Shown: positions 1-6,121 of the stretch, piece by piece
Layout: the number at the start of each line of letters is the position of its first letter
How positions within the stretch are numbered: the stretch's first letter is position 1
Assembly: GCA_900555545.1 (NCBI GenBank)
Contig: USLQ01000048.1
Span: 1-7,153, forward strand
Direction of reading: 5' to 3'
Source: an uncultured Oscillospiraceae bacterium
GTDB taxonomy: Bacteria; Bacillota; Clostridia; Oscillospirales; Acutalibacteraceae
DNA length: 7,153 nucleotides
Made by a program: the position numbers and the translations under genes
Notes under the pieces: model-generated
What the model was told of the DNA's origin: nothing
The model's database searches: none
Seen by the model: the letters and a program-made list of their open reading frames with translations, nothing else

Positions 1-652
1 CATCCTTGGCCAGGAAGGTGAGAACCTCCGCACTGCCCGGTCTGCCCACAGTGATCTTTTCAATCTCCGGTGCCTCCTTGGGCAGCGGGACATTGTGACA
101 GAAATCGTACTTGAAGAATTCGACCCCCCACTCCGCAATCGTCTGCGCATCCAGCGCCTCATGGCCCAGGCTTGCCGGCAGATCCTCACAGGTGAGCGTA
201 CCATTGGAGGAATATAGGCCAAGCTTCATGCCCATGGCGTTGACATCCTTGACCAACTGGGGGATCCCGCTGGGGAAGTTGGTCAGATCCCCCTGAAGGC
301 GGCCGTCCTGGTCGCGCAGGGAGGAATGCCAGCAATCGTCCAGATTCAAATAGATATATCCAGCATCCACCAAGCCCGCATCCTTCATCGCTGCGGCGAT
401 CTCACGGATCAGATTTTCGTCAATCTTCTCCCGGAATGCGTTCCAGCTGGACCAGCCCATGATCGGTGTGAGTCCCGCCCCATTGCCATACTTCTCCACC
501 GGGGCCTGCTTGCGTGCCTTATGGTTGTCAATCTTACGTTTGACATAGCACTTCGGACAGAATTTATTCTTTTTCATGCCGGTGACAGCCGCCGCCCCGG
601 CTCCGGCTGCGGCCAACGCCGCGCCCGCAATGATATAAGCTTTTTTATTCAT
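1..652 (-). CDS. GH27 alpha-galactosidase-like glycoside hydrolase, C-terminus cut by window edge
   Basis: The first 217 residues of a clan GH-D (family GH27) retaining glycosidase, which would release terminal alpha-galactose or a related sugar. I identify it by manual comparison with remembered human GLA sequence. GWSSWNAF is at 66-73, LDDCW at 104-108, GMKLGLYSS at 141-149 and KYDFC at 181-185, making D183 the predicted nucleophile. C155 and C185 match the disulfide pair beside the nucleophile in GLA. The acid/base Asp and the C-terminal beta domain would lie beyond the window. Ahead of the barrel are a Lys-bounded Ala/Gly-rich hydrophobic segment (about 5-25), which may be a signal peptide or membrane anchor, then FCPKC at 31-35 and a basic linker. 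This suggests an exported or cell-surface enzyme, but the segment is only weakly hydrophobic. The ATG overlaps the upstream stop as ATGA, implying translational coupling. Family call is firm; exact substrate is not. Confidence 0.88.
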   Translation of the reverse strand, partial: MNKKAYIIAGAALAAAGAGAAAVTGMKKNKFCPKCYVKRKIDNHKARKQAPVEKYGNGAGLTPIMGWSSWNAFREKIDENLIREIAAAMKDAGLVDAGYIYLNLDDCWHSSLRDQDGRLQGDLTNFPSGIPQLVKDVNAMGMKLGLYSSNGTLTCEDLPASLGHEALDAQTIAEWGVEFFKYDFCHNVPLPKEAPEIEKITVGRPGSAEVLTFLAKD

Positions 653-1233
653 GCGTCATTCCCGCCTTCCGTATTTGTGGTTTCGCGCCCGCTTTTCCGG
701 CTGCCGCCGGTCACCTGCGCCGCATCAAAGTTCGTTTTGACACGGCGGATATTGGTCAGACTGTTCTCCAGAACATCCTGTGCTGAGAGCAGCATATTTT
801 CCACAAAGTCCGATGAACTCCCCCGTAGGGTATCGGCCCACCGCTGCGCCTGTTTTTTAGTGCTCTCCGCCTCTTCGTTGGCATCGCTCATAATCTTTGC
901 CGCCTGTGCATTCGCCTGAGCTACGAGTTTATGCGCCTGCTCCTGTGCCTGCCGGGTAATGACATGCTCTGCGACCAGAGCCTGCGCCTGCTTTTGTGCC
1001 TTGGCAATGATTCCCTCCGCCTGTTTTTCGGCGCTCTCCAGAATCTCGACACGCTCGCTGGCAATGATCTGCGCCTGGCGGATCTCATCCGGGATATTCA
1101 AGCGCATCTCTTTAATCAGTTCCATGACATTGCTGGCGTTGATCAGCGTCTTGCTGGTAAAGGCAAGGCTGGTACCGTCCTCGATGGCATCCTCCAACTG
1201 ATCGAGCAGCTCCTCTATGCTGACCTTGGACAT
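649..1233 (-). CDS. Coiled-coil protein of the coaD-adjacent clostridial family (often labelled 'ATPase')
   Basis: A 194-residue soluble protein without a signal peptide or transmembrane segment. The N-terminal part (about 22-57, [15 protein letters not shown] through [13 protein letters not shown]) resembles a conserved block I recall from proteins encoded next to coaD in Clostridium, which databases often call ATPase although they lack Walker motifs; none is visible here. Residues 68-139 form a long Ala/Gln-rich helix with an 11-residue period: A at positions 1 and 5 of units starting at 68, 79, 96, 107, 118 and 129, with a 6-residue insert at 90-95. This resembles stalk helices such as V-ATPase subunit E or F-ATPase b, or DivIVA-like scaffolds. 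The tail (about 171-194) is polar and probably disordered. The ATG at 1233 is preferred over the in-frame TTG at 1239 because AAGGAGG sits 7 nt before the ATG and only 1 nt before the TTG. It lies 2 bp after coaD. Function unknown; a structural or scaffold role is inference. Confidence 0.85.
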   Translation of the reverse strand: MSKVSIEELLDQLEDAIEDGTSLAFTSKTLINASNVMELIKEMRLNIPDEIRQAQIIASERVEILESAEKQAEGIIAKAQKQAQALVAEHVITRQAQEQAHKLVAQANAQAAKIMSDANEEAESTKKQAQRWADTLRGSSSDFVENMLLSAQDVLENSLTNIRRVKTNFDAAQVTGGSRKSGRETTNTEGGNDA

Positions 1234-1235
1234 TG

Positions 1236-1727
1236 TCAATCCTCCTTATGTAAAAGACGTGCTGTGATATCCTGATAGATCTCGGCCGGGACAAAGCTTT
1301 TGATGTCGCCGCCGAATTCACACACCTGCTTAACGACGCTGGAACTGAGGAACATATTCTCCCCGCTCGTTGTCATGAACAGCGTCTCGACGTCGGGATT
1401 CAGTTCCCGGTTGGTCAGTGCCTGCTGAAACTCGTCCTCAAAATCGGAGACAGCACGCAGGCCCTTGACGATGGCATCCGCCTTTTTTTCCCGGGCGTAA
1501 TCTGCCAAAAGTCCCATGTAAGTATCCACCTCGACGTTGGGCATCCCCCTGGTGCAGCGGCGCAACAGCTCCACCCGCTCCTCCGGAGTAAAGGCGCTGC
1601 TCGATTTGTGGTAATTGCGCATCACCACTACGATCACATGGTCAAACAGCCTGGCGCTGCGTCGGATGATATCCATATGGCCCAGCGTGACGGGATCAAA
1701 GCTCCCAGGGCAAATTGCGGTTTTCAT
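1236..1727 (-). CDS. coaD: Phosphopantetheine adenylyltransferase (PPAT)
   Basis: Transfers AMP from ATP to 4'-phosphopantetheine, giving dephospho-CoA, the penultimate step of coenzyme A synthesis in the cytosol. The 163-residue length is normal for bacterial CoaD. The nucleotidyltransferase signature is intact: PGSFDPVTLGH at 7-17 with the TLGH form of the (T/H)xGH motif, a basic residue K41 in the substrate loop, KGLR at 88-91, and the C-terminal LSSSVVK at 127-133 followed by GGDIKSFVP. The ATG overlaps the rsmD stop by 4 bp (ATGA), and a GGGGGAG ribosome site lies within the rsmD end. rsmD-coaD is a widely conserved bacterial pair, which supports the call. Nothing is unusual in the protein. 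Confidence 0.97.
   Translation of the reverse strand: MKTAICPGSFDPVTLGHMDIIRRSARLFDHVIVVVMRNYHKSSSAFTPEERVELLRRCTRGMPNVEVDTYMGLLADYAREKKADAIVKGLRAVSDFEDEFQQALTNRELNPDVETLFMTTSGENMFLSSSVVKQVCEFGGDIKSFVPAEIYQDITARLLHKED
1241..1247 (-). promoter_or_regulatory. Ribosome binding site AAGGAGG for the coiled-coil gene
   Basis: A near-perfect Shine-Dalgarno sequence lying inside the last codons of coaD, 7 nt before the ATG at 1233. It decides the start codon in favour of that ATG and ties the gene to translation through the end of coaD. Confidence 0.8.
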
Positions 1728-2269
1728 TCCTTGCTCCCCCCTCGGTATACGGCCAGTTCCGTCTTGCCATATCGATAGCGTCGGTACAGAGCCAGCGAAC
1801 CGGCCATTTGCGGCAGTTCTTCCCGCTCCGGAAGTTCGCAGATAATCACGCCGTTTTCATCCATACAGGGTGCCACCGCCTCCAGCGCCCGCTGTAAGAT
1901 TCCTTTGCCATAGGGCGGGTCAAGCAATGCAATATCGAATTTCTCCCCACGGTTGCGCACAAACATCAAACTGTCGGCATTATAGACCTCCGCTTGGGAC
2001 GCCAGACCCGTGTGCTCCAGATTTTCCTGAATGACAGCGGCCGCCCGCTTGTCGGAATCCACAAAGACCGCCTTCGCCGCGCCGCGGCTGAGTGCTTCGA
2101 TCCCGAGCTGGCCGGAACCGGCGAACATATCCAGAACGGTTCGGCCCTCCAGTTCAAACTGGATGATACTGAACAGCGCCTCCTTGACGCGGTCCGTTGT
2201 TGGACGGACATCGCGCCCTTCCAGCGTTTTCAGCCGCCGTCCCCGGGCGATACCGGTGATGACACGCAT
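1724..2269 (-). CDS. rsmD: 16S rRNA (guanine966-N2)-methyltransferase
   Basis: An S-adenosylmethionine-dependent Rossmann-fold methyltransferase that modifies G966 (E. coli numbering) of 16S rRNA during 30S assembly. The protein is 181 residues, the normal size. Visible motifs are MRVITGIARGRRL at the N-terminus, RPTTDRVKEALF at 22-33, the SAM-binding DMFAGSGQLGIEALSRGA at 47-64, the acidic VDSD at 70-73, and the catalytic DPPY at 117-120. It is the first gene of the rsmD-coaD-coiled-coil-GH27 unit. AAGGGAGG lies 8 nt before the ATG, and a sigma-A-type promoter lies a short distance upstream. DNA methyltransferases also carry DPPY, but the RPTTDRVKEALF block and the coaD neighbour make RsmD the clear choice. 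Confidence 0.96.
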   Translation of the reverse strand: MRVITGIARGRRLKTLEGRDVRPTTDRVKEALFSIIQFELEGRTVLDMFAGSGQLGIEALSRGAAKAVFVDSDKRAAAVIQENLEHTGLASQAEVYNADSLMFVRNRGEKFDIALLDPPYGKGILQRALEAVAPCMDENGVIICELPEREELPQMAGSLALYRRYRYGKTELAVYRGGSKE

Positions 2270-2302
2270 CCACAGCGCCTCCCTTGTAACTAAATTCAGT
2301 TT

Positions 2303-2332
2303 ATTATCTCATTTTCACTATTGTTTTGTCAA
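2303..2332 (-). promoter_or_regulatory. Sigma-A-type promoter for rsmD operon
   Basis: A perfect -35 TTGACA (2332-2327), an 18-bp AT-rich spacer and GATAAT (2308-2303, five of six matches). The predicted transcript starts near 2296, giving a leader of about 27 nt before the rsmD ATG. The -35 box begins only 2 bp after the uvrC stop codon, and no intrinsic terminator separates the two, so uvrC readthrough may also feed rsmD. Confidence 0.75.
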
Positions 2333-2334
2333 TA

Positions 2335-4161
2335 TTATGTTGCCGGATGATAAAAATTATATACAGCCTCGGCCGCACGCCGGCTCATTCCGTCCGCCGC
2401 CGTCAATTCCTCTACCGAGGCGTTGGAAATCCTGCGCATGGTCTTGAAGTGGGACAGAAGCGCCTTGGCCCGTTTGGGGCCAATCCCATCAATCTGTGTG
2501 AGTGCACTGGCCAACGTACTGCGCGCATGGCTCTGATGGTGATAGGTAATGGCAAAGCGGTGCACCTCCTCCTGAATGGTGGAGACAAGTGTAAAGGCAG
2601 ACCTCTTGTCATTTATCGCAATCTCGCCACCGTCCATCGCGATGGCCCGCGTACGGTGCTTGTCATCCTTGACCATACCGAAAAGCGGAATATTCAGACC
2701 GAATTTTTTCAGTACCGGCTCCACGGCGTGCATCTGGCCCTCGCCGCCGTCGAGCAGGATCAGATCCGGCAGCGTCCCGAATCCCTCCTGCCCCTGGTTT
2801 CGGTAGTACTCCTCAAAGCGCCGGGTGAGCACCTCGTTCATGGAGGCGTAATCATCCTGACCCGTAAAGCCCTTGATCTTAAAGCGGCGGTATGATTTTT
2901 TGTATGGCAGTCCGTCCTTAAAGACGACCATGCCCGCTACATTATCACTGCCCGCCGTGTGGGAGATATCGTAGCTCTCGATCCAGACGGGGGGCTTCTC
3001 CAGCCCAAGCAGGCGGGCAAGCTCGTCAAGCGCCGCCGTCTGGCGGCCGGTTGACCCATGCTTAAGCGCGAGCTTTTGCGCCGCATTGGACCGGCACATC
3101 TCTATCAGCTTGACCTGTTCCCCGCGCTGCGGGACAAAGAGCTCGACTTTTTTGCCGGCCTTCTCCCGCAGAAAGCGCTCCAATAACTCCGGATTCTCCG
3201 CCGGACCATCCAGCGTGACACGCCGCGGAATATCCCGGCGCATGGAGTAGTACCGGGTGACAAGCTCGCGTCGCTGCTGCTCAAGCGTGCCCTCCGGCTC
3301 GTAGAAGAAGTGCTCACTGTCATATAGGCGGCTGTCTGAAAAGCGCATGACAACCAAGCAGTTTTCTTTTTCCCCCTGCGCGAGGGCGAACACATCCTGC
3401 TCCGTGATGCCGGTGGCGACCACCTTCTGCTTTTCCGCAATCTTTTCCAGCGCGCGGATCCTGTCCCGCAGCTTGGCGGCGCGCTCAAAATCAAGGTTTT
3501 CAGCGGCCTCCTCCATCTTTTTAGCGCTCGTATCCCCGCCGCGCAAAAAGTCCAGTGCCTCTCGGATGGACTGGTCATACTCCTCCTGGCCAATTTTGCG
3601 TGCACAGGGGGCGGCACACTGGCCAATAAAGTAATTCAGGCAGGGGCGCCCCTTTCCAATATCGCGTGGGAAAATACGGGAGCACTGGGGCAGCTTGAAA
3701 ATTTTCAGCGCCTCATCGACGGCACACGTCACCGCATAGGAACTCGTATAGGGGCCGATATACTCCGCCCCATCATCCAACTTCTGCTTGACAGCGCTGA
3801 TCCTACGCCACTCCCCGCGCGTCACTTTGATATAATGATAGCCCTTGTCATCCTTGAGCAAAATGTTGTATTTAGGGGTATGCTGTTTGATCAGGCTGCA
3901 CTCGAGCACAAGCGCTTCAAACTCACTATCCGTCAAAATATAATCAAAGTCGTCCACGTGATCGACCATCTTGCGCACCTTGATCGCATGGCCATTCTGT
4001 GAACCGAAATACTGGCTCACGCGGTTTTTCAGCGCCTTTGCCTTGCCGATATAGATAATCTGCCCGGATTTGTCCTTCATAATGTAGACACCGGGTGTCA
4101 GCGGCAGGCTCATAGCTTTTCGGCGCAGATATTTAATTTTGGGATTTTTACTCTCTATCAC
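2335..4161 (-). CDS. uvrC: UvrABC excinuclease subunit C
   Basis: The nuclease of nucleotide excision repair, cutting damaged DNA 3' and then 5' of the lesion after UvrA/UvrB recognition. At 608 residues it is full length. An N-terminal GIY-YIG nuclease has GVY at 24-26 and YIG at 37-39. A Cys cluster C160, C174, C182, C186 matches the metal/Fe-S site reported in the family. A UVR motif spans about 213-248. The RNase H-like 5' nuclease has D398 (SYDISH), D471 (LLDGG), KDDKHRT at 498-504 and H534. C-terminal helix-hairpin-helix motifs include IDGIGPKRAKALL at 557-569. The GTG start at 4161 is chosen because GGGAGGAGG lies just upstream; an in-frame ATG at 4239 would place 26 extra residues across the ptsH terminator. 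No own promoter is evident, so readthrough from ptsH or an unrecognised promoter is needed. Confidence 0.97.
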   Translation of the reverse strand: MIESKNPKIKYLRRKAMSLPLTPGVYIMKDKSGQIIYIGKAKALKNRVSQYFGSQNGHAIKVRKMVDHVDDFDYILTDSEFEALVLECSLIKQHTPKYNILLKDDKGYHYIKVTRGEWRRISAVKQKLDDGAEYIGPYTSSYAVTCAVDEALKIFKLPQCSRIFPRDIGKGRPCLNYFIGQCAAPCARKIGQEEYDQSIREALDFLRGGDTSAKKMEEAAENLDFERAAKLRDRIRALEKIAEKQKVVATGITEQDVFALAQGEKENCLVVMRFSDSRLYDSEHFFYEPEGTLEQQRRELVTRYYSMRRDIPRRVTLDGPAENPELLERFLREKAGKKVELFVPQRGEQVKLIEMCRSNAAQKLALKHGSTGRQTAALDELARLLGLEKPPVWIESYDISHTAGSDNVAGMVVFKDGLPYKKSYRRFKIKGFTGQDDYASMNEVLTRRFEEYYRNQGQEGFGTLPDLILLDGGEGQMHAVEPVLKKFGLNIPLFGMVKDDKHRTRAIAMDGGEIAINDKRSAFTLVSTIQEEVHRFAITYHHQSHARSTLASALTQIDGIGPKRAKALLSHFKTMRRISNASVEELTAADGMSRRAAEAVYNFYHPAT

Positions 4162-4168
4162 AGCGGCC

Positions 4169-4177
4169 CCTCCTCCC
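4169..4177 (-). promoter_or_regulatory. Ribosome binding site GGGAGGAGG that fixes the uvrC GTG start
   Basis: A strong purine-rich Shine-Dalgarno run 7 nt before the GTG at 4161. No comparable site precedes the in-frame ATG at 4239, which lies upstream of the terminator hairpin. Confidence 0.75.
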
Positions 4178-4195
4178 TGAAAAAAGGCGGATAAC

Positions 4196-4228
4196 AAAAA
4201 AGCACACTGCGAACGATCCGCAGTGTGC
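4196..4228 (-). terminator. Intrinsic terminator of ptsH
   Basis: A perfect 10-bp stem (arms 4228-4219 and 4211-4202, GCACACTGCG type) with a 7-nt loop, followed immediately by six T residues (4201-4196) on the minus strand. It begins 15 nt after the ptsH stop. A second T6 run follows at 4185-4180, just before the uvrC ribosome site. It is a textbook Rho-independent terminator acting in the minus direction only. Confidence 0.93.
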
Positions 4229-4243
4229 CTCTTTTCCAATCAT

Positions 4244-4507
4244 TTACTCCGCAAATCCAGACTCGACAAGCTTGACAAGGCCCTCAACGGCCTCCTCCTC
4301 ATCGGAGCCACCGGCGATAATGCGGATCTTCATACCGCCCATGATGCCGAGCGAAAGAACACCAAGCAGGCTCTTCGCATTGACGCGGCGCTCTTCCTTC
4401 TCCACCCAAATTGAGGACTTATATTCATTCGCCTTCTGGATAAAGAACGTGGCCGGACGGGCATGCAGACCCACTTGGTTCTGAACTGTAACATCTTTAA
4501 CGTACAT
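4244..4507 (-). CDS. ptsH: HPr family phosphocarrier protein
   Basis: A small cytosolic phosphocarrier of the PEP:sugar phosphotransferase system, passing phosphate from enzyme I to sugar-specific EIIA domains. It has 87 residues, the normal length. The active site GLHARP has H15, and NAKSLLGVLSLG has S46, the residue phosphorylated by HPr kinase in Firmicutes for CcpA-mediated catabolite repression. Both residues are present, which favours genuine HPr over the Crh type, which lacks His15. The ATG at 4507 is chosen because GGGTGGGAG lies 7 nt upstream and HPr proteins begin at this point; an upstream in-frame ATG at 4552 would add 15 unsupported residues. It is a single-gene unit with its own promoter and terminator, with no ptsI beside it in the window. 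Confidence 0.94.
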   Translation of the reverse strand: MYVKDVTVQNQVGLHARPATFFIQKANEYKSSIWVEKEERRVNAKSLLGVLSLGIMGGMKIRIIAGGSDEEEAVEGLVKLVESGFAE

Positions 4508-4554
4508 AATGTATCTCCCACCCAAAATCAAAATTGATAGCTGATTACTCACAT

Positions 4555-4582
4555 ATTATAGCACAAAACTTGTCTCCGTCAA
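4555..4582 (-). promoter_or_regulatory. Strong sigma-A-type promoter for ptsH
   Basis: TTGACG (4582-4577, five of six matches), a 16-bp spacer and a perfect TATAAT (4560-4555). Transcription would start near 4549, giving a leader of about 42 nt. The consensus quality fits the high level of HPr expected in a PTS-using cell. Confidence 0.8.
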
Positions 4583-4647
4583 TGTTTATTTCCCGCATTT
4601 CCATCAAAACGCAAGAATTCGGCTACTATCCCAAAGTTGACCGTCCT

Positions 4648-4670
4648 ATTGAATTCAGAATTTGTTCAAT
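4648..4670. repeat. Short dyad ATTGAA-N11-TTCAAT upstream of ptsH promoter
   Basis: Six-base inverted arms (4648-4653 and 4665-4670) centred about 80 bp upstream of the ptsH -35 box. It could be a regulator site, but short AT-rich dyads are common by chance in such DNA. No known operator consensus was recognised. Confidence 0.3.
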
Positions 4671-4673
4671 TTG

Positions 4674-4712
4674 GCGTGAATTTTTTTGTGAAAATTAGAA
4701 AAAAATTCGTGC
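4674..4712. repeat. A/T-rich inverted repeat in the trmD-ptsH spacer
   Basis: Perfect 10-bp arms, GAATTTTTTT at 4678-4687 and AAAAAAATTC at 4699-4708, with an 11-nt loop. On the plus strand the stem can extend outward through two G-U pairs and two Watson-Crick pairs to 4674 and 4712. It sits in the AT-rich spacer 4583-4790, which otherwise shows only the short dyad at 4648-4670, the weak terminator candidate and no credible ORF. Possible roles are bent DNA upstream of the ptsH promoter or transcript-end structure. Confidence 0.55.
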
Positions 4713-4726
4713 AAATCGTTGTGCAC
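4699..4726 (-). terminator. Weak candidate terminator after trmD
   Basis: On the minus strand a 5-bp GTGCA/TGCAC stem (4726-4722 with 4713-4709, 8-nt loop) is followed after GAA by seven T residues (4705-4699). The stem is short, the T tract starts 3 nt after it, and it lies 64 nt past the trmD stop, so efficiency is doubtful. No better terminator for the ffh-trmD transcript is visible. Confidence 0.4.
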
Positions 4727-4790
4727 ATCTTGGATTCTGTTGTTATTTTGCCTATAAACCACGTATAATTCCATACAATATGATCGGCCA

Positions 4791-5534
4791 TCAATCCCCA
4801 CTTTTTCCAAGGTTCAGTGACTCCAGATAGGCCCGGTCCGCCTCCGTCAGGGGAGCATTTTGCAACATGTCCGGGCGTTTTTGCAGGGTACGTTCCAACG
4901 ATTTTTGGCGCCGCCATTTTTCAATATTGGCGTGGTGACCGGATAAGAGGACTTCCGGCACGCGGATCCCATTCCACAACTCCGGCCGGGTGTACTGCGG
5001 ATATTCCAGCAGGCCATTGTAGTGGCTCTCGAGCGTAAATGCATCCTCATTGGCAAGCACACCGGGCAGCATCCGGGCGACGGAATCGGCCAGCATGAGG
5101 GCAGGCAACTCCCCGCCTGTGACCACAAAATCCCCGATGGAGATCTCCTCGTCCACCATACAGTCCAACACCCGCTCGTCTACCCCCTCATAGTGGCCGC
5201 ACAGGATGGCAATATTGTCCAGCTGTGCCAGCTCCTTGACACGCTGCTGGTCGAGTTTTTTGCCCTGTGGGGACATGAAGATGCAGTGCGGAACCGTGCC
5301 TAGCTCGTCACACAGGGAGACAAAGCAGTCATAGATCGGCTGCGCCTGCATGAGCATCCCAGTGCCGCCCCCATACGGAGCGTCATCCACGCGGTTGTGC
5401 TTGTCATGCGTAAAGTACCGGATATCGCGCGCGTGGATCTCAAGCGCTCCGCGGCGCAGCGCTCTACCGATGATACTTTCGTTGAAAACGACCTCACACA
5501 TATCCGGGAATAAGGTCATGATATCAATTCTCAT
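4791..5534 (-). CDS. trmD: tRNA (guanine37-N1)-methyltransferase
   Basis: A SPOUT-class trefoil-knot enzyme that methylates G37 next to the anticodon, preventing +1 frameshifting; it works as a dimer with S-adenosylmethionine. It has 247 residues, the normal size. Motifs are MRIDIMTLFP at the start, DDAPYGGGTGM at 50-60, LCGHYEGVDERV at 111-122, the knot segment ISIGDFVVTGGELPA at 131-145, and GLLEYPQYTRP at 174-184. The ATG at 5534 is preferred over an in-frame TTG at 5540, since TrmD proteins begin MxIDxxTLFP and AAAGGA lies 10 nt before the ATG but only 4 nt before the TTG. It overlaps the rimM end by 11 bp, implying coupled translation. The usual downstream gene rplS is not present; the next gene is ptsH. 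Confidence 0.97.
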   Translation of the reverse strand: MRIDIMTLFPDMCEVVFNESIIGRALRRGALEIHARDIRYFTHDKHNRVDDAPYGGGTGMLMQAQPIYDCFVSLCDELGTVPHCIFMSPQGKKLDQQRVKELAQLDNIAILCGHYEGVDERVLDCMVDEEISIGDFVVTGGELPALMLADSVARMLPGVLANEDAFTLESHYNGLLEYPQYTRPELWNGIRVPEVLLSGHHANIEKWRRQKSLERTLQKRPDMLQNAPLTEADRAYLESLNLGKSGD

Positions 5535-6042
5535 TGTCAAAAATTCCTTTCAGCGGTGTGATAGTGATCTCCTCCGCCTCCGGCGAAACACGGCGCACCA
5601 CATCCGGGATGGCGGGCAGCAGGTATTCCCGGCCGTCCGGCGCGAAGATGTGCCAGACATCGTTCGCACCCGTCTGAGAGACCTCCCGCAGTGTGCCGTA
5701 GAGATGCCCGTCCGACTCATCCACCACGCGGCAGCCGAGCAGATCCTCGATGAACCATTCATTCTCGCCGATACCGGATTCCCTGCGGTCCATATACAGA
5801 ATCAGCCCACGCAGGGTATTGGCCTCCTCCAAGCTATCCACACCCTCGAGCGCCAGCAGTGTGATATTCCCATGCGGTCGGCAGGAACGCACCCGCCGGC
5901 CCTCCCGGCCCTCATTGTCAAAATACAGGGTAGAAAAACGGCACAGATAATCCGGGCTGTCACACCACGGCTGTACACGCAATTCCCCGCGCACACCGTG
6001 GGTGGAGACGATTCGCCCAACCTGTAAATATCGCTTAACCAT
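5524..6042 (-). CDS. rimM: 16S rRNA processing / 30S maturation factor RimM
   Basis: Binds ribosomal protein S19 and the 30S head during late assembly. The protein is 172 residues, the normal length. The N-terminal domain carries VGRIVSTHGVRGELRV at 8-23. The C-terminal PRC-barrel runs from about 96, with DLLGCRVVDESDG at 100-112, GANDVWHI at 125-132 and EYLLPAIPDVVRRV at 139-152. GGAGGA lies 5 nt before the ATG. The gene overlaps trmD by 11 bp and is separated from khpA by a 79-bp gap containing a terminator-like hairpin, so its transcription probably depends on readthrough. Rim proteins are normally made at far lower levels than S16, and the hairpin would fit that. Confidence 0.96.
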   Translation of the reverse strand: MVKRYLQVGRIVSTHGVRGELRVQPWCDSPDYLCRFSTLYFDNEGREGRRVRSCRPHGNITLLALEGVDSLEEANTLRGLILYMDRRESGIGENEWFIEDLLGCRVVDESDGHLYGTLREVSQTGANDVWHIFAPDGREYLLPAIPDVVRRVSPEAEEITITPLKGIFDNEN

Positions 6043-6083
6043 CCGATTCCTCCGTCCTGAAAGTTCTGCCCGGGATCCCGGAC

Positions 6084-6113
6084 AAAAAAATCGGACAGGC
6101 TGCTGCCCGCCCG
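6084..6113 (-). terminator. Terminator-like hairpin between khpA and rimM
   Basis: The minus strand has an 8-bp stem (6113-6106 with 6099-6092, two G-U pairs) around a CAGCAG loop, then A and seven T residues (6090-6084). It starts 8 nt after the khpA stop. Only 41 nt separate the T tract from the rimM ATG, and no promoter fits there, so partial termination or attenuation is more likely than an operon end. A CCGGGATCCCGG palindrome follows at 6070-6081, and the descending arm has an alternative partner at 6066-6072. Confidence 0.7.
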
Positions 6114-6121
6114 AAATTCAA

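Noticed and set aside
326..919. 197-codon open frame on the plus strand
   Set aside because: It lies opposite the GH27 and coiled-coil genes, whose family motifs are intact; the translation resembles no family and is a GC-driven antisense shadow.
2326..2895. 189-codon plus-strand open frame
   Set aside because: Antisense to the C-terminal nuclease and helix-hairpin-helix region of uvrC; no recognisable protein features.
4583..4620. Possible CcpA cre site upstream of ptsH
   Set aside because: The minus strand reads TGGAAATGCGGGAAATAAACA-like sequence, but the central CG is out of register with the cre consensus.
4666..4917. 83-codon minus-strand frame overlapping the trmD end and spacer
   Set aside because: Its upstream half is an out-of-frame reading of trmD and the rest is low-complexity AT-rich spacer; no supporting ribosome site.
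1231..5540. Identical TTGACAATG at two gene starts (1239-1231 and 5540-5532)
   Set aside because: A 9-mer shared by two start regions is plausibly coincidence; the surrounding sequence and ribosome-site spacing differ, and in both cases the ATG is the better start.
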